64,000 bases of DNA from Larus michahellis (taxonomy: Eukaryota > Chordata > Aves > Charadriiformes > Laridae). Where the stretch lies: assembly GCF_964199755.1 (NCBI RefSeq), contig NC_133900.1:74756727-74820726 (forward strand), in the 5' to 3' direction. The notes below the pieces were generated by a model. It saw nothing but the letters and a program-made list of their open reading frames with translations, was not told where the DNA came from and made no database searches. Shown one piece after another: positions 1 to 12,205 of the stretch (its first letter is position 1; each line of letters opens with the position of its first letter). A program made the position numbers and the translations under genes.

Positions 1-3000
1 CAGCATAATATTGCTCTTCTGTTTGGTCATTATTAGACATAGAGCCATCTTTTTGTATTGATTTTGTAATACATCCTCATATGCAACACTAGTGCCAGCC
101 TGAATCTAAGGGTTTGGATCCTTTTTTCAGGCTTAAAGAATTGTCATGCTAATCTCAATTTACTACATCTATTCGCCTGGGTTTTAAGCCTTAGGTTACT
201 TCAACCTTTTAAAGATTGTTTTAATTTTGGTAAAATCCATTGATAAAACAATCACTGTTGATTACAAAATTGCAAGTGAAAATGATGTCATGAAAAGTAA
301 TCATTTCAGATCGAATCCTGCATCACTTAGACATGCAAATGGTCCCTTTTTTTGCATGCTCTGTTTTACCCAAGCTACTGATGTAAAGGTACGAATCTTG
401 AATTAGAAAACTGTGAACGTTCTACAACTGACTCTATTTGGTATTATCACAATGCATCAAACCACCCAACTAAAGCTACCAAGAAAAAAAAGTACCACAT
501 AAAAACTATACCACTATAAACTAACACTACAGAGACGTGCGAGTTTCCTGTTCATAACAATGTGAGGGAAAAGGTATATGGCAGGCCAGGGAGGTATGTG
601 AATGAAATTGTCACTAAATTAGGTGATTAGTACTTTTATCACTAGCTTTGCCTGCCCATTGTATCTCTGCCCGTCAAATCTAGCCTTTGAATTCTGATCT
701 GCAGGCATGAAATGGATACTTCCTCTCCCAGTAAATCCTTTTGTATTCAAACAAAACAGAGCCTGAATGGGGAGACACAACCAGGGCTCTTTCAAGAATA
801 AAACTGTTAGCTCTGCCATATTTCTCCTGCCTCAACAAACAGCTGAGAGGGATTTATTTGCTGGCAGATGGAGGTGACTAATGATGTAAGCACAACTTTT
901 TTTGCATGGGCGACCTCCAAATGTTTAGCTAAATGATCCCTAGCAGGAAAGACAGCAAGCGTCACATCCATTTTTAAAAAGAGTGTTCTTTCACATTTAG
1001 TACTTAACTCAGTATTTTTTTTTGTTTTGCTTTTGTTTTAGTCTTTCTTTTTTTTTTCCCCCCATTTTTTTTTTCCAGAATGGGACCTAGACATCTCCCT
1101 TTAGCCAAAGTGCCTGCTTAATACAAATTCAGTGGCACGTATCCACCTCCAGCTATAGCTGCACACAGTTACTCTGTTTGAGAACAAAAGGGAGAGTGTT
1201 TTGATGAAATTGCTCTGACTTGGTTTGGCTGAAAGATCCAGAATACATTACTGAGACCACCAAGTTTTATTGACTGTACTAATCCTCCTTAATTAAACCC
1301 CTTGCATAAGACTGGGGTCTCCAAATTTGTGAATGCATCAATCAAAACAGAACAAAATGAGATTTCCTGTGGAGATCAGACATCTCCAACCAGGACTTGA
1401 ACCCACTAAAATGAGCTGAGCTCCGCAAATTGTCCTGTTTGAACCCATTTTGATGCACCCACAGCTGCCTTACCCTGAGTCTGATTCTGAGGCATGAGCT
1501 GGCTCTGCTTTATAATTATTTTTGGAGACTTTGGAGGCTTTTAGTCTTTTGTCCAGAAACTTTATCCCTTCCGTCAGCAGAAGCTGAGCACTTTCCTCAG
1601 GGCTGTCCTATTTTCTCCTGTGATGAAACCTCCTTTTGGAGGTTCTCCTGGAGAATCCCATTTTTCTGAGATGTTGCCCAGGTCCTCTGGAACAGCATGT
1701 GCAGTTGACTTGTCACTGTTCAAAGACCACCTCACCAGAATCAGTCCCAGGGTTTGCAGGACACCACTTGGGGCTGGGGAGGCCACCTCAACCCTTGTCT
1801 GGGTGAATCTGCAGCACTGGGGCAGGGGGAATGAGAGCTCTTGAACTCAAGCCCCATGGCAGGGTTGTGGCTCATCATTGTCTGGTTGTGAGCAACCACC
1901 CTGCTCTGTACCTTGACCGGTGTAATAACCCAGAAATGGTTAAGAATTTTTGGAAACAGAAAAATGAAGTTGTTCAAACCTGAGATGTGACTATGTATTG
2001 CTTACCATGGGGATTATCAGAACTGCAGTTAGTTTCAGCGGGACCGAGATCAGTGGTGCACATGTACTTTATTTCTGTCCCGATTTCTGCCCTGACTTCT
2101 TGAATGTGAGCACAATGTCTTTTATTGAAGCTCCACAGGCAGCACAAAACCATTACTTTCCTTGCTTCTGACCTTCTCTTTCACTAGCTTCCTCATTTTT
2201 GAGCTCTCCTTTTACGCAGTTTACGACTGCCCTAATCAGTTTGATGAATACGTTGAAAGCATTTATGCTGCAGTGGGTTTGGCTCTGTGGCTCAGCTCTT
2301 GTGTGTCCTGAACTCACCTTCGTGCATTGCTAACAAGTCCCGCAATAGCAGCTGTTCTGTGGGACCGTCCCTGTATTTGCAGCACCTATGCGTGTGCTTG
2401 AAGCCAGTTATATCTATGCTTTGATATTCTTCAATTTTGTGCACTCAGTATTTTCTTGATTAGGAGATTAGGGAACATAAATCTAGGGGTATATTTGTAT
2501 TTTTATCACATCTTTACAGGGAAATAAATCCTCCCTGCACAGCCTGGTGGTAGATTTTTAAATATCCCTCTGTTCTTCATCCTCCCACCCCTTATCAGGA
2601 TGCCTGTCATCTCAAAGTCCTGTCATCATTAGATATTTTATTCTCTGAATGTTAATTTTGATTCGGATGTTATTTGAAGGATAATTCGGCAGATTATTTT
2701 TAACTGTTTCTGTTCATATTGCACTTTGAGCTGGCATTCAAATCAGTCTAATTTTCTGTGCCCAAATCCCGCTGAAGTTTACCCAAGTACTTCCCTCCCT
2801 CAGTTCTCCTTCGCAATTCACTTGTAGTGACTCTTAATCACTGGCTAAATAGGTTTAGCCAAGCTGGAACAGCATTAGGGTTTTTTGCGCTATACTTTTC
2901 TCCCATCAAGCTGTCTCTCAAGTTCTGCAGGAAGTTCTGCCCTGAAATGATGGAAGAACTTTGTTCAATTATACAAATTTGCATCCATATCTAGATAAAA

Positions 3001-3204
3001 TACACAGGCTTATATCAAAGCCTATAGAATTTGATCAGCATCTTTCCATTTCCATTGCATTTTTGATCTGGCTGTGACAGATGGGAATCTTTCATTCCAT
3101 TTTCCCAAGTATTTGCATTTTCTCTTTAGGCTTATAAGCCTAAAGCTTTCCTTAGGGAAATAAGGTCCTATCTCGTGTATTTTTTGTTTGCAGAAAACAA
3201 TTGA
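1..3204. other. Unique non-coding DNA, no gene seen
   Basis: No repeat family or coding exon was recognised here. All three frames on both strands are broken often; the longest open runs are under 80 codons and have no recognisable domain. Composition is AT-rich with few CpG, typical of amniote intergenic or intronic DNA. The only low-complexity sequence of note is the T-rich tract annotated separately. The stretch ends at the 3' terminal repeats of a reverse CR1. Confidence 0.7.
1013..1075. repeat. T-rich low-complexity tract
   Basis: A run of about 60 bases made almost only of T, broken by single G, C or A and by a short C run. It has no polyadenylation signal or duplicated flanks that would mark it as the tail of a retroposon, so it is treated as simple low-complexity DNA. 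Confidence 0.7.
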
Positions 3205-3600
3205 AAATCATAGAATCATAGAACCATAGAATCATAGAATCTGTTGGGTTGGAAGGGACCTCTAAAGGCCATCTAGTCCAACCCCCCTGCAGTAAGCAGG
3301 GACATCTTTAACTAGATCAGGTTGCTCAGAGCCTCGTCAAGCCTGGCCTTGAATGTCTCCAGGGATGGGGCCTCCACCACCTCTCTGGGCAACCTGTGCC
3401 AGTGCCTCACCACCCTCAGTGTAAAGACCTTCTTCCTAATGTCTAATCTAAACCTGCCCTGCTCTAGTTTAAAACCATTGCCCCTCGTCCTATCGCTACA
3501 TGCCATTGCAAACAGCCCCTCTCCAGCTTTCTTGTGGGTTCCCTTCAGGTACTGGAAGGCCACTATAAGGTCTCTCTGGAGCCTTCTCTTTGACTTGTTT
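3205..3600 (-). mobile_element. CR1 LINE, 5'-truncated 3' tail (ORF2 end plus 3'UTR)
   Basis: This is the 3' end of a chicken-repeat-1 non-LTR retrotransposon on the minus strand. At the left edge are four tandem units of the AATCATAGA type, the reverse of the CR1 3' terminal repeat. They are followed by the reversed phrases TTGGGTTGGAAGGGACCT and CATCTAGTCCAACCCCC. Read on the minus strand, one frame stays open across the element and ends with the typical CR1 ORF2 C-terminus, including RLPREVVEAPSLETFKA, then a stop at 3312. The upstream part KRRLQRDLI..FQYLKG matches the family pattern as well. The 5' break lies near 3600, so reverse transcriptase and endonuclease are missing and the copy cannot move by itself. 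The uninterrupted frame suggests the youngest insertion in the window. The family call is firm; the subfamily is not assigned. Confidence 0.95.
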
Positions 3601-6540
3601 ATATCTCTCACTCATGGATTGACCCTGTTGTGTGTTATCTGAAAGGGAACTTCCCCCACAACAAATCCCCCCAGTGATGACTTCGGAGAAATAAACATAC
3701 GGCAACACAATGAAATTTCTGCGAATTTTATTTACCCAAGAATGCAAGTTCCTAATGAGTCAGAAACCTTCTTCCCAATTTATTTCTTTAGACATTTGTG
3801 GTATTCCTAGAATGGCACTGGATGATAAACTGTTTATCTTTCTTGCTCAAAGCCGGATGAATGGACTTAAATTAGAGCAAAACCCTGCCTATTTGTAAGC
3901 GAACACAGCCCAGTTAGCAGACATGTCACACACCGCCCTTTTAGTGTAGCCCCCAGGCTGCTACCTCATTAGCTCTGGCTGTGATTAGAGGAGAGCCCTT
4001 CAGTCTGTCTCCGGAAAGATTTCTTATTGACAAGGGGGTGGGCAGCACTGATGCGCTTTCTGGGGAATGTTGCAAATGGTGCTGTGCTCAGTGTGACGGA
4101 TCAGGCAATCAGGGAAACAACATTTCTGAGCTAAACGAGGAGATAAAATACCCCGTGCTGGTGGAAGCATCATTTTGCTGCGGTACTAAAAGCAGTGGCT
4201 ACCTTCTCTATCTGGTGTGTGTGGCGTTTTCTTCTTTTGTTTCAAGGCAAGTGTAAAAGCACCATGGGGCGAGCATGCCTAGTGTGCCTAGTACTCTAAT
4301 AATACTCTAATTTAATTTTTATGTGAAATCTTCAGCTGGCTCCAATGATACTACTGGCCCTAGCCCAAAATTTTGCATAAAAATTAAATGCAGAGAGAAC
4401 AATTCAAGCCACCGCTCTACCATTGCACGGCTTCAAGTATCCTGAAGGTCCTCAGAGCAGCAGGAATAATTCAGTGATGCACAGTAAGGCTGGGAGCACT
4501 CTGGCAGCCCTGATGTGGCCAGGGAAGAGCGGCATGGCTCCAGCTGCATAATGAAATGTAAGCGTGCATTTTGGTCTGGCTACTGTTTTGGGGTAGAGAG
4601 ATGGACCTAAACGTCTGCTGCACCCCATGCTCTGGTTAATCCGTTTTGGCTCATGCTTGTGTGAAATAAGTAAGCCTTACAGTACAGAAATAGTTTAGGG
4701 TGTTTGTAATCTGCATCTGCTACTTGTTTGCAAATGCACATAGGGGGAGTGCAATAGGGTTGTCCATTTGTGATGGACACTGCTGTGGTGGGAGGTCCCT
4801 TAACAGAGCAGGAGATGCAGAGGTCCTTTACAGCCCCGAAACACAAAATTCTAAATTAAACCACTTGCTTTTTCCTTAGAGAGAAGAGTGACTCAGATCC
4901 AAGTCCTCAGCTGGAGAAAGGCTGTGAGATCCATGTGCTTGCAGGACAGTGGAGTGATCATTGATGTCAACAAGGGTTCCTGGCCCAAAAGGCATGTGTC
5001 CAGCTCTGCTGGTGCCTCCAGCCACAGGGATCAGCTTTGGTGAGTGCCATGGGCCCCAAAACGATTAGCTTTGGTCCCACATTGCTTTGAGGCAGAGCTA
5101 TCTCACACCCGCTTGATCCTACAGAAAGGAGATGGCAAAGAGCAGCTCCTGTCGTCCGCTATAGGTACAACAGAGGGTTGAAATGCATGGAGGTGAGAGA
5201 CACCTTCCTTCACTCCTTGCCATTTCCTTCGCTCCTTTCAGTGCACCTCACTGAAACATGAGTGAGAGGTTTATTCTTAAAATACTCTTTCACGTGAAAA
5301 ATGGAGTAGGTACATAATGGATGTTGTCTGGCAGCTGACCAACAAAAAAGTCCAGCCGGTTCCAGAGCTGAGGCCAGCTGAGCTCTGGGCACAAGGGCAA
5401 AAAGTAGTGAGCCAGAATATATGTCTGAATGAAATAAGGATAAAATTTGCCTGCCTTTGGGCCTCAAGTAAAACATCTTAGGACCCAAGGGCCCAAATAT
5501 CAAACATAGACTTTCAGCTATATATGCATGCATCAGGAGTTAGATCTTGAGAGTTAAACTAGAAGACATCCCTGACAACAAAAAAAGAAAATCAATGCTT
5601 ATTCAGTGGATACTGGCAAAACATAAGGAATGATTCCTCAGCTTGTATTGATTTTACCTTTTTCCCAGCCACTTTGTGGCTGCAGGTGATGCCTTTGCTC
5701 TGTCATGTGTGCTCAATGTTCAGATGTGCTTGGTTCTTGTGGTTGCTACCCCAGTCACTGTATTACCAGGAATTTCTACATTTCTTTTGCATGTTTTGCA
5801 GCTTGAGGAGCTTATGTGGGAGTAGAACTTTGTTTAAAATTTTAGATGTAATTTAAACAAATGTCTTGTGTCCTAAGAAATGTAAAGAGCATATTGTTTG
5901 AGCTCCGGGTGTTTCCCGGGAGAGTTAGTGAAGAACCTAGCAATGTGAAGCTGCATGCAACTACCCCGAAGGATTGTATCTGGACACAATCTCTACATGA
6001 TGGTAAGTGTATTTTAATTCTATTTTAAAATCAATCCTTCATAGCTGTTTCTTACTCTGAACACATGCCTGGCCTTACAAATGAAATGTAGTGCTGGGGT
6101 GATGCGTAATAAACATGCAAATTGCCAAAGTGAGGAATCAATAACAGCGATACAGAAATAGACGTAGAGCTGATATAGATATTATGAGGAAAAAAAAAAC
6201 CAAAACCAAACAAAAATCTCATCACAGAATAGGTTAGAAGTCCTGGATCATCTTAATTTGGAGCATTCACAGTATCATTGGAAATTAATAAAAATAAACC
6301 ATCAAAAATTAAATTACTAAATTCAGTGATTAAGCCATACAAACCATAATAATACAGTGGGTCTGCCTTATAAAATGTTTACAACTTCCTGCAGCAGGAG
6401 CTGAATATTTGAAATCTTTGAACCGAGAGAAGGGGCTCTCATTTTTTTCCTGCTGACTTTAGGCCCCTGCTCCGTGTTCGTGACAAAAATAAAGCTTTAG
6501 GGCAGGAATCTGAAAGTGTCTTACTGGAGGGTCAGAATTT
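3601..6540. other. Unique non-coding DNA, no gene seen
   Basis: No coding exon or repeat family was recognised. Open frames reach 91 to 107 codons (3981-4256 plus, 5210-5533 minus) but carry no domain. A block at 3900-4260 has the look of a conserved element and is listed separately. A short direct repeat of TACTCTAAT lies near 4291-4311, and an A-rich stretch lies near 6190-6215. Confidence 0.65.
3900..4260. promoter_or_regulatory. Candidate conserved non-coding element
   Basis: This block differs from its surroundings: even base composition, no simple repeats, several CpG, and words often bound by homeodomain factors (CATTAGC, GATTAGAG) in the first third. An open frame of 91 codons runs through 3981-4256 on the plus strand, but its product, which has a small cysteine cluster, resembles nothing I know. 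A cis-regulatory element is one reading and a chance open frame in unique DNA is the other. Conservation cannot be judged from one sequence. Confidence 0.2.
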
Positions 6541-6652
6541 CCCCTTCACAGCTGCGGGAAGCAGGGATGTGGAGGAGTCGGGTCACTTGGCCAGGATCTC
6601 AGAGGTCAATAGTGTTGCTAGGAATAGAAATGAGATCTTCTGGTTCTACTCA
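6541..6652 (-). mobile_element. Probable MIR (CORE-SINE) fragment, ancient
   Basis: Read as given, the block runs like a reversed mammalian-wide interspersed repeat. It starts with CCCCTTCACAGCTGCGGGAA, corresponding to the MIR phrase around TTTTACAGATGAGGAAA. It continues with GGTCACTTGGCCAGGATC, corresponding to GTGACTTGCCCAAGGTC. It then has AGTG, AGGAATAGAA and AGATCTTCTGG in the order and spacing of the family. MIR is a tRNA-derived SINE mobilised by L2 enzymes that stopped moving long ago, so identity is expected to be low. The assignment rests on memory of the consensus, not an alignment. No flanking duplication is visible. A frame of 77 codons crosses it and is not regarded as real. 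Confidence 0.55.
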
Positions 6653-9600
6653 TTTTTATGGATTTCTATGTTGCTGTTTCAGAGGGGTTTAGTGATGTTT
6701 TCACTGCTCTTACAGCAGTGGAATATGCTGAGAGAGCAGCCAAGAAAACTTCATTCCACATCACCTCTTAGCTGTGGCGCACCTGTGTTTAAGCCAATAT
6801 AAAACCAAAAATAATGAAACCTAAATTTCGGGTGCTTGACCTGAGATGCTTCAGTACTTTTTTATCTTTATGAGCCTGGAAGCGTCTCAGCTTGTGCACC
6901 CAAAAGGATAACCGAAAAGAGGTGGGGAAATGGTGCAGAATGAAATCTTATCCCCTGCACTAAGAGCTTTCACAAGCCGAGTTTTCACATTCAATGAATG
7001 GTAGGACTGGTGAGTAGGGTAACAGGAGCAAATTGCAGACACTGAGCTAAGAAAACTCTGCTGAGGAAGGATATGAAAACAGTGGCAGGTATCAGCCTTA
7101 AAGATTACAGTTTACTAACATCAATATTTTGCACTAATCAGAGTTAAGTAGTGGAATCCGCCACGTTTACTTTACGTGTGACAAGCTGTAGCTGAGCTGG
7201 AGACCCTCAAGCACTGCACAGAAGAATAATTGATATTTTTGCTTCCAAAAAACATAGTGCAAACCTGAAGCCTTTGGGAATCCAACATCTGTTTTGAAAA
7301 GGGGCTGAAGAGGTTATCCCCCACCCCTGTCCCCTGCAGGTTGGGATAGGAGAGGAAAACAGGAAGTTTTATTCATCTTACTTTCTCCGTTTTCCAAGTT
7401 ACAGTCTCCAGCTGTTTCCACCAACTTTGTTTTTTGAAAAAAAAAAAAAATAGGAAAAAGAGGAGACCTCTATAGAGCTGTTTAACTTTCTTTAAAGTGG
7501 CTCTTTGTTGAAACCTGCATTGCATTTTTTTAACAATTCCAGAGTAGTCTTCTTTCTTCTTTTCCCAAAATAAACATCTCTTACCCAGCTTCTGCTCAGC
7601 CTGAAAGAAGAGAAACAAAAGCAAAATGAAAGCAGCGGGCTGGGGGCGAAGGGAGAGGAATGGTGTCTACGGCAAGAAATGTGGCCGTGCGATGTGAGAC
7701 CTCAAGCGTCTATCACAGGTGACAAGGGACAGCCTACCAGCAGGCAAACAGCAAGGGTGCCTTCCACTTTGCTGAAAATCAACAACATTTTAGAGAACAT
7801 TCCCAGACAAAGACTGACCATAGCACTTAGCATTTAGGGACTGGTATTTAAAGTGGCATTTATCACATATTCTGTATCCCCCTTGCAGGGCACGTTCTCC
7901 CAAGTATCTCCCATCTCAGAAGTACACGGACATGTAGAAACTGGCTGCTATCTTCCTTGCCTCCTTTTGTACAGGACTGGGGCCAGAAGCCCCTGCAAAT
8001 GCTGGGGATCGATCAGCTGTCTTTGATGAGACTGTTGAAATAGCTTTCACTGCTGTTCCTTCTTCTTTTTCTTTGCAGCTCGGGGATGGGAGATTATTGG
8101 GTGTTTTTCATAAGGTGTCTAGAAGCAGCTGTCTGAAGCAGAGAGAGATACTCTGTAGAGCTGCCTTTTTGTTTTTCAAGTCCAGCTCATGTTTCTGGGC
8201 TGTGTGGCAGGAGGTAAAGCAGAAAATCATATTTACAGGCAACTAATTCTCCAGTATTAAGGCCAAATTATGAGTACCCTTGGGTGAGAATTTTAATACA
8301 GTCTTTAATGTTCTATCTTAGCATAGCTATCATCAGCACAGGGTGTTTATAAGGTTGGACATATAATGCCAGATTTTATACAACCAACTTCTGTTCATAT
8401 TGGAGATATACCTATTCTTGTCTCCTGAAACATTTCCTGTTTTCCAGTCACTTGTTATTTTGTGAAACATTTACCATTCCAATGTTAAGGGTCTGCTTTG
8501 GACTAATCGGGAAATTTTCTGTAAAGTTGTTAGACGTTGCTAAGAATGAAGCAATGGGGAGGCGGGGGGGAAAGATTCTTTTGTTGACTAAAGATTTTCT
8601 AAAGGAAAAGTGACGAGTTTCAAATCAAAGCCCACAACTGGAACTTGAGGGGAGAAACTACGACTGGCTGAGTAGCTGTAGATCTGCCAAGGGTAATATA
8701 TCTGTATGAGGAGCAATGGGACCAGCTGAGGGAAAAGATAAGGACCCTACAAGGCTGAGAGGATTAAGAGGAGGCTGGTGGAGAAATGAACCAGGCAGTC
8801 AAGGTGCATGTCCCAGCTCGTTGGTGGTGGTCTCTGACACTTATCATCATTTGCTGTCATGCCATTAGCCAAACAGCAGAGATTTGTGCAGTGGAATTAA
8901 AGGCCCCATTTACCTCCTGGTAGCCCTTGTGAATGGCAGCACAATGTCACACAAGGGGATTTGTTCCTCTTTTTGAAAAACAAGTGAAACACATGCCAAC
9001 CAAAGAACATATTATTGAGGCTGAAAGCTTTGCTACTTCCTGTGTTTGTGCAGGTTGTCTTTCGTGACAAGGTTCATTCTATAAGCAGTATGGAAAGTTC
9101 CAGGAACTGATCATGGTTATACAGTTAAAGACACTATAAGGCCCCTTCCCACTCCCCAGAAACGGGAAACAGTATAGATAACAAGAGAGAATTTGGGAAG
9201 AGAGCATATGGCGAGGGAGTGATGTTCTACCCTGGAGAATTGGATACTGTCCCTTTTTCTGTCATACAGCTCCCATGCGATGATAACTGAGTCACTCGAG
9301 CCAATCTTTTCAGAAGCTGTCAATAATTTTAGATCGCTTTTATTCTTGATGCGGGACTTGTAGGCGTGATGAACTTTCGCAGCTGCAGCTGAAGTCGGTG
9401 GGAGCTGTGCTCCGAACACAAAACAATATTCCAAAAACCTGAATTGGGGAATTTAAAATCGTGTCCAACATGGTTATGTTTGGTCTTAATCTTCCTGAGA
9501 CCCACCAGCTTTCTGCATGAAAGGGTACTGCCAAACCCCCTCACTTCTAAGTGATGCTGTGCGGGAAGTTTGCTGCGAAGCTCTCCGTTACGAGGGAGTT

Positions 9601-11196
9601 GTGTGCTCACAGAAAACCCCGTATGGAAATGAGTGATACCATCTTCAGAGCAGGTTTTGAACAGCACACAGGAAATTAGGCAAGTGTAAGCCATGTTGAA
9701 CTGCGAGAGCAAAACAAAATGCGGAATAACCTGCTTATCTTGTTGGAGCACCATCCTTTCTGTGCAGTGTGGGTACGCTAAAGGCATGTACGTATTTGTC
9801 TTGCCATCTACAAATTCCTCCAAATTCTCATCTCACTAGCTCTAGTCTGTGGACTTATAGTAGAGTAGGTGGTGTGTAAATGAGGAAACAGTTTCCCCAG
9901 TTTAGTCCACTTCCCAAATAGGAAGCACCTTTCCCACTTCCGTTGCAAAAAGTCAGACTGTCAGCGTTACAGAAAATGGGCTCGGCCCTTTTTCAGGTCT
10001 GACAGGGCCAGCGTCTCCTCAGGACTCGCTCGGACAAAACCAAGACAAGCACAAGATGAGAAAGAAGCCACTCAAAAGCATACCCACCAGAATTCTGCCC
10101 TGCATTGTTGATTCCTGCCGCGTTATCTGACAGTTTCGCTAGTTTGCCAGAAACCTCCCTGAACTGCCCCTCTTCCAGCCTGACAGCAATAGGCACGTTA
10201 GAAACTCAGCTGACTGACTGCTGAGCTGGGTGCGCTGTTTTAGGGGTAAATAGAGCAATACTGTCACTTTCCCAGGTGAAACTTCTGTGGGATGGATAAA
10301 TAAATAAAAATCCTGGGTCATAAGGATTGTTCCAGCTAGGAAGGGAAATTGATGTTTTCTGAAATGAGGTTTCTCTGATGCAATCCCATTTAATTGCGAA
10401 GAAAATACAAAGCCCTTTTTCTCTTCACACAGCAAGGGCTGCAGAAGAGGCATGGCCTCTGTTTACAACTCAAGTCTATTTTCCACTAAACACTTAGTAT
10501 AAACGCTCTTTTTCCCTTTTCTCTTAGCTTTTCTCGGAGGCACATTCCTGGCCCTTGTTATGTCTGTGTTGTTGGCGTTTTCCCTGCCACCATCTGTCTC
10601 TTCCTTTGATCTTTTTGTCTCTCTCTCATAGACACCCAACTGGTCACAAAACAATGGCCAGAAAAGCCCTTCCACCCATGTGTCTTGCAGGTGCCCTTGT
10701 TTTGGAGAGTGACGTGTGCTGGTGGATGGAAGGAAAGCTATGGAGTTTCAGCTACCTGGTCCCATAATGAACTCAACTGTTTCTTACAACTGAGGGTTAT
10801 AAGGGCAATGTTCACCCTGATTCAGAGAGATTTTACCGCAAGTGCTAACGAAACTGTTGATGAGAAATTGTACTGTTTCTCAGCAGCATTGAGAAACATT
10901 GAAAGCATAGCACTTGAGGCTGTACCAGAGAACAAAGGACCTTTCATCGTCTTCTGGTTACAGTCTCTGTGCTTCATCTAGCCATAAACTTGATGCTCTT
11001 CCTTAAAGCTCTTGTGACTTAGAAGTTTGAAGAAATGTATTTAATGCATTTGAGCATTACCATACTTCTTAATTTATTGCAAAGTTGTATTTAATTGCCT
11101 AACTATGAGTTGTCTGAGAAAATAATATCTAGGCCTAATATATTGCTTCTCATCAGCACTGCTTCTCATAGGTGGCTCTTGAAGTTTATCCAGTGA
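6653..11196. other. Unique non-coding DNA, no gene seen
   Basis: No exon or transposon was recognised. An A run lies at 7437-7450. Minus-strand open frames at 9117-9434 (105 codons) and 9329-9823 (164 codons) overlap in different frames around a block with more CpG than its neighbours. That block holds a perfect AP-1 type word TGAGTCA at 9288-9294. A second small cluster of CpG lies near 9960-10160. Neither cluster reaches island density. Confidence 0.65.
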
Positions 11197-12205
11197 ATTA
11201 TGGAATCACAGAAGCGCTGGCTGGAACATCTCCTGGAGGTCTCCAGTCCCAGCCTCCCACTCGCAGCAGGATTATTGCTGAAGGTAAAGCATGTCAACCA
11301 CCGAATTGTCTACTGAGCCTTGAAAACTGTCAAGGGTGGAGAATCCTCAGCCTCCCTGGGTGCCCTTTTCCAGTACTGCACTGTGCTCCTCCTGGTGAAG
11401 CTTCTCCTAAGGTCAAGCCTGAACTTCCCAAGGTGCAATATGTCCCTCTTCTTACGCCATCTGCCACTATGAAGAAGAGTTTGCCTCTCTCATCTTTGTA
11501 GCTCCCTTTTAAGTAATAGTATGCTACTGTTAGGTTCCCTTTTAGTCTCCCAGGCTAAACAAGCCAGCTTTCCTGACCTGCCCTTGTATAACCTGCAGTC
11601 TTGGCCCCTGACCAACTTGGTCAGCCTTCTGCTGGCTTCTCTTCAGTTTTGCAGTATCCCTTTTGAACTGGGAGTCCCCAGACAGGTCACAGTGTACCAA
11701 GTGCGGCCTGACCAATGCTGAATAGGGAGAGGAATAATAACTTCCCTCTGTTTCCCATCCTCTTCCTCATGTAGCCGAGTATGAGGTTTGCTTTACACTG
11801 TTATTCAACATGGCGTCTGCTGTGGTACTCAGATTGTTTTCAACAGGGCTGCCTCTCAGCCACTTGGTTCACAGCCTGCGTTGACGTGAAGGACTATCCT
11901 GCCCCAGTTTTCATTGAACTTGGTAGGGTTTCCTAATCCTCAACTTTCTCAACATCCTTCTGGATTGAAAGTCTACTGTTCATAATGCTAAATTTAGTAT
12001 TGTCTGAAAAATTGCTGTGGGTGGATTCAGTCTCATCATCCAGGTTGTTGGAAGCAGCCACTGAGCAATATCAGTCCCAGTGTTGACCTCTGAGGGACCC
12101 TTATTCCCAGCTGCCAACCAGCCACCGTGCCATTGATCACTACCCCTTAAACCTGGCAGTTCGGCCAACTTTCAACCCAGCCGACAGTCTATTTTTCAAT
12201 GTCAG
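11197..12205 (-). mobile_element. Old CR1 LINE, about 1 kb, broken ORF2 with RT part and 3' end
   Basis: A diverged CR1 on the minus strand. Its 3' end is at the left (TTATGGAATCACAGAAG, the reversed terminal unit). Going right it follows the CR1 order backwards: the region read as CCTCCCTGGGTGCCC, then TTGAACTGGGAGTCCCCAGA and AAGTGCGGCCTGACCA, then a segment reading AATAATAACTTCCCTC. It ends in the reverse-transcriptase region near GCCATTGATCACTACCCCTT and CAACCCAGCCGACAGTCTAT. These match the order of CR1 ORF2 from the C-terminus back into the RT fingers/palm. Frameshifts and stops break the frame, so no protein can be made. Internal gaps against the family order are likely near 11400-11550 and 11860-11960. 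The divergence is much higher than in the copy at 3.2 kb, so this is an older insertion. Confidence 0.85.
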
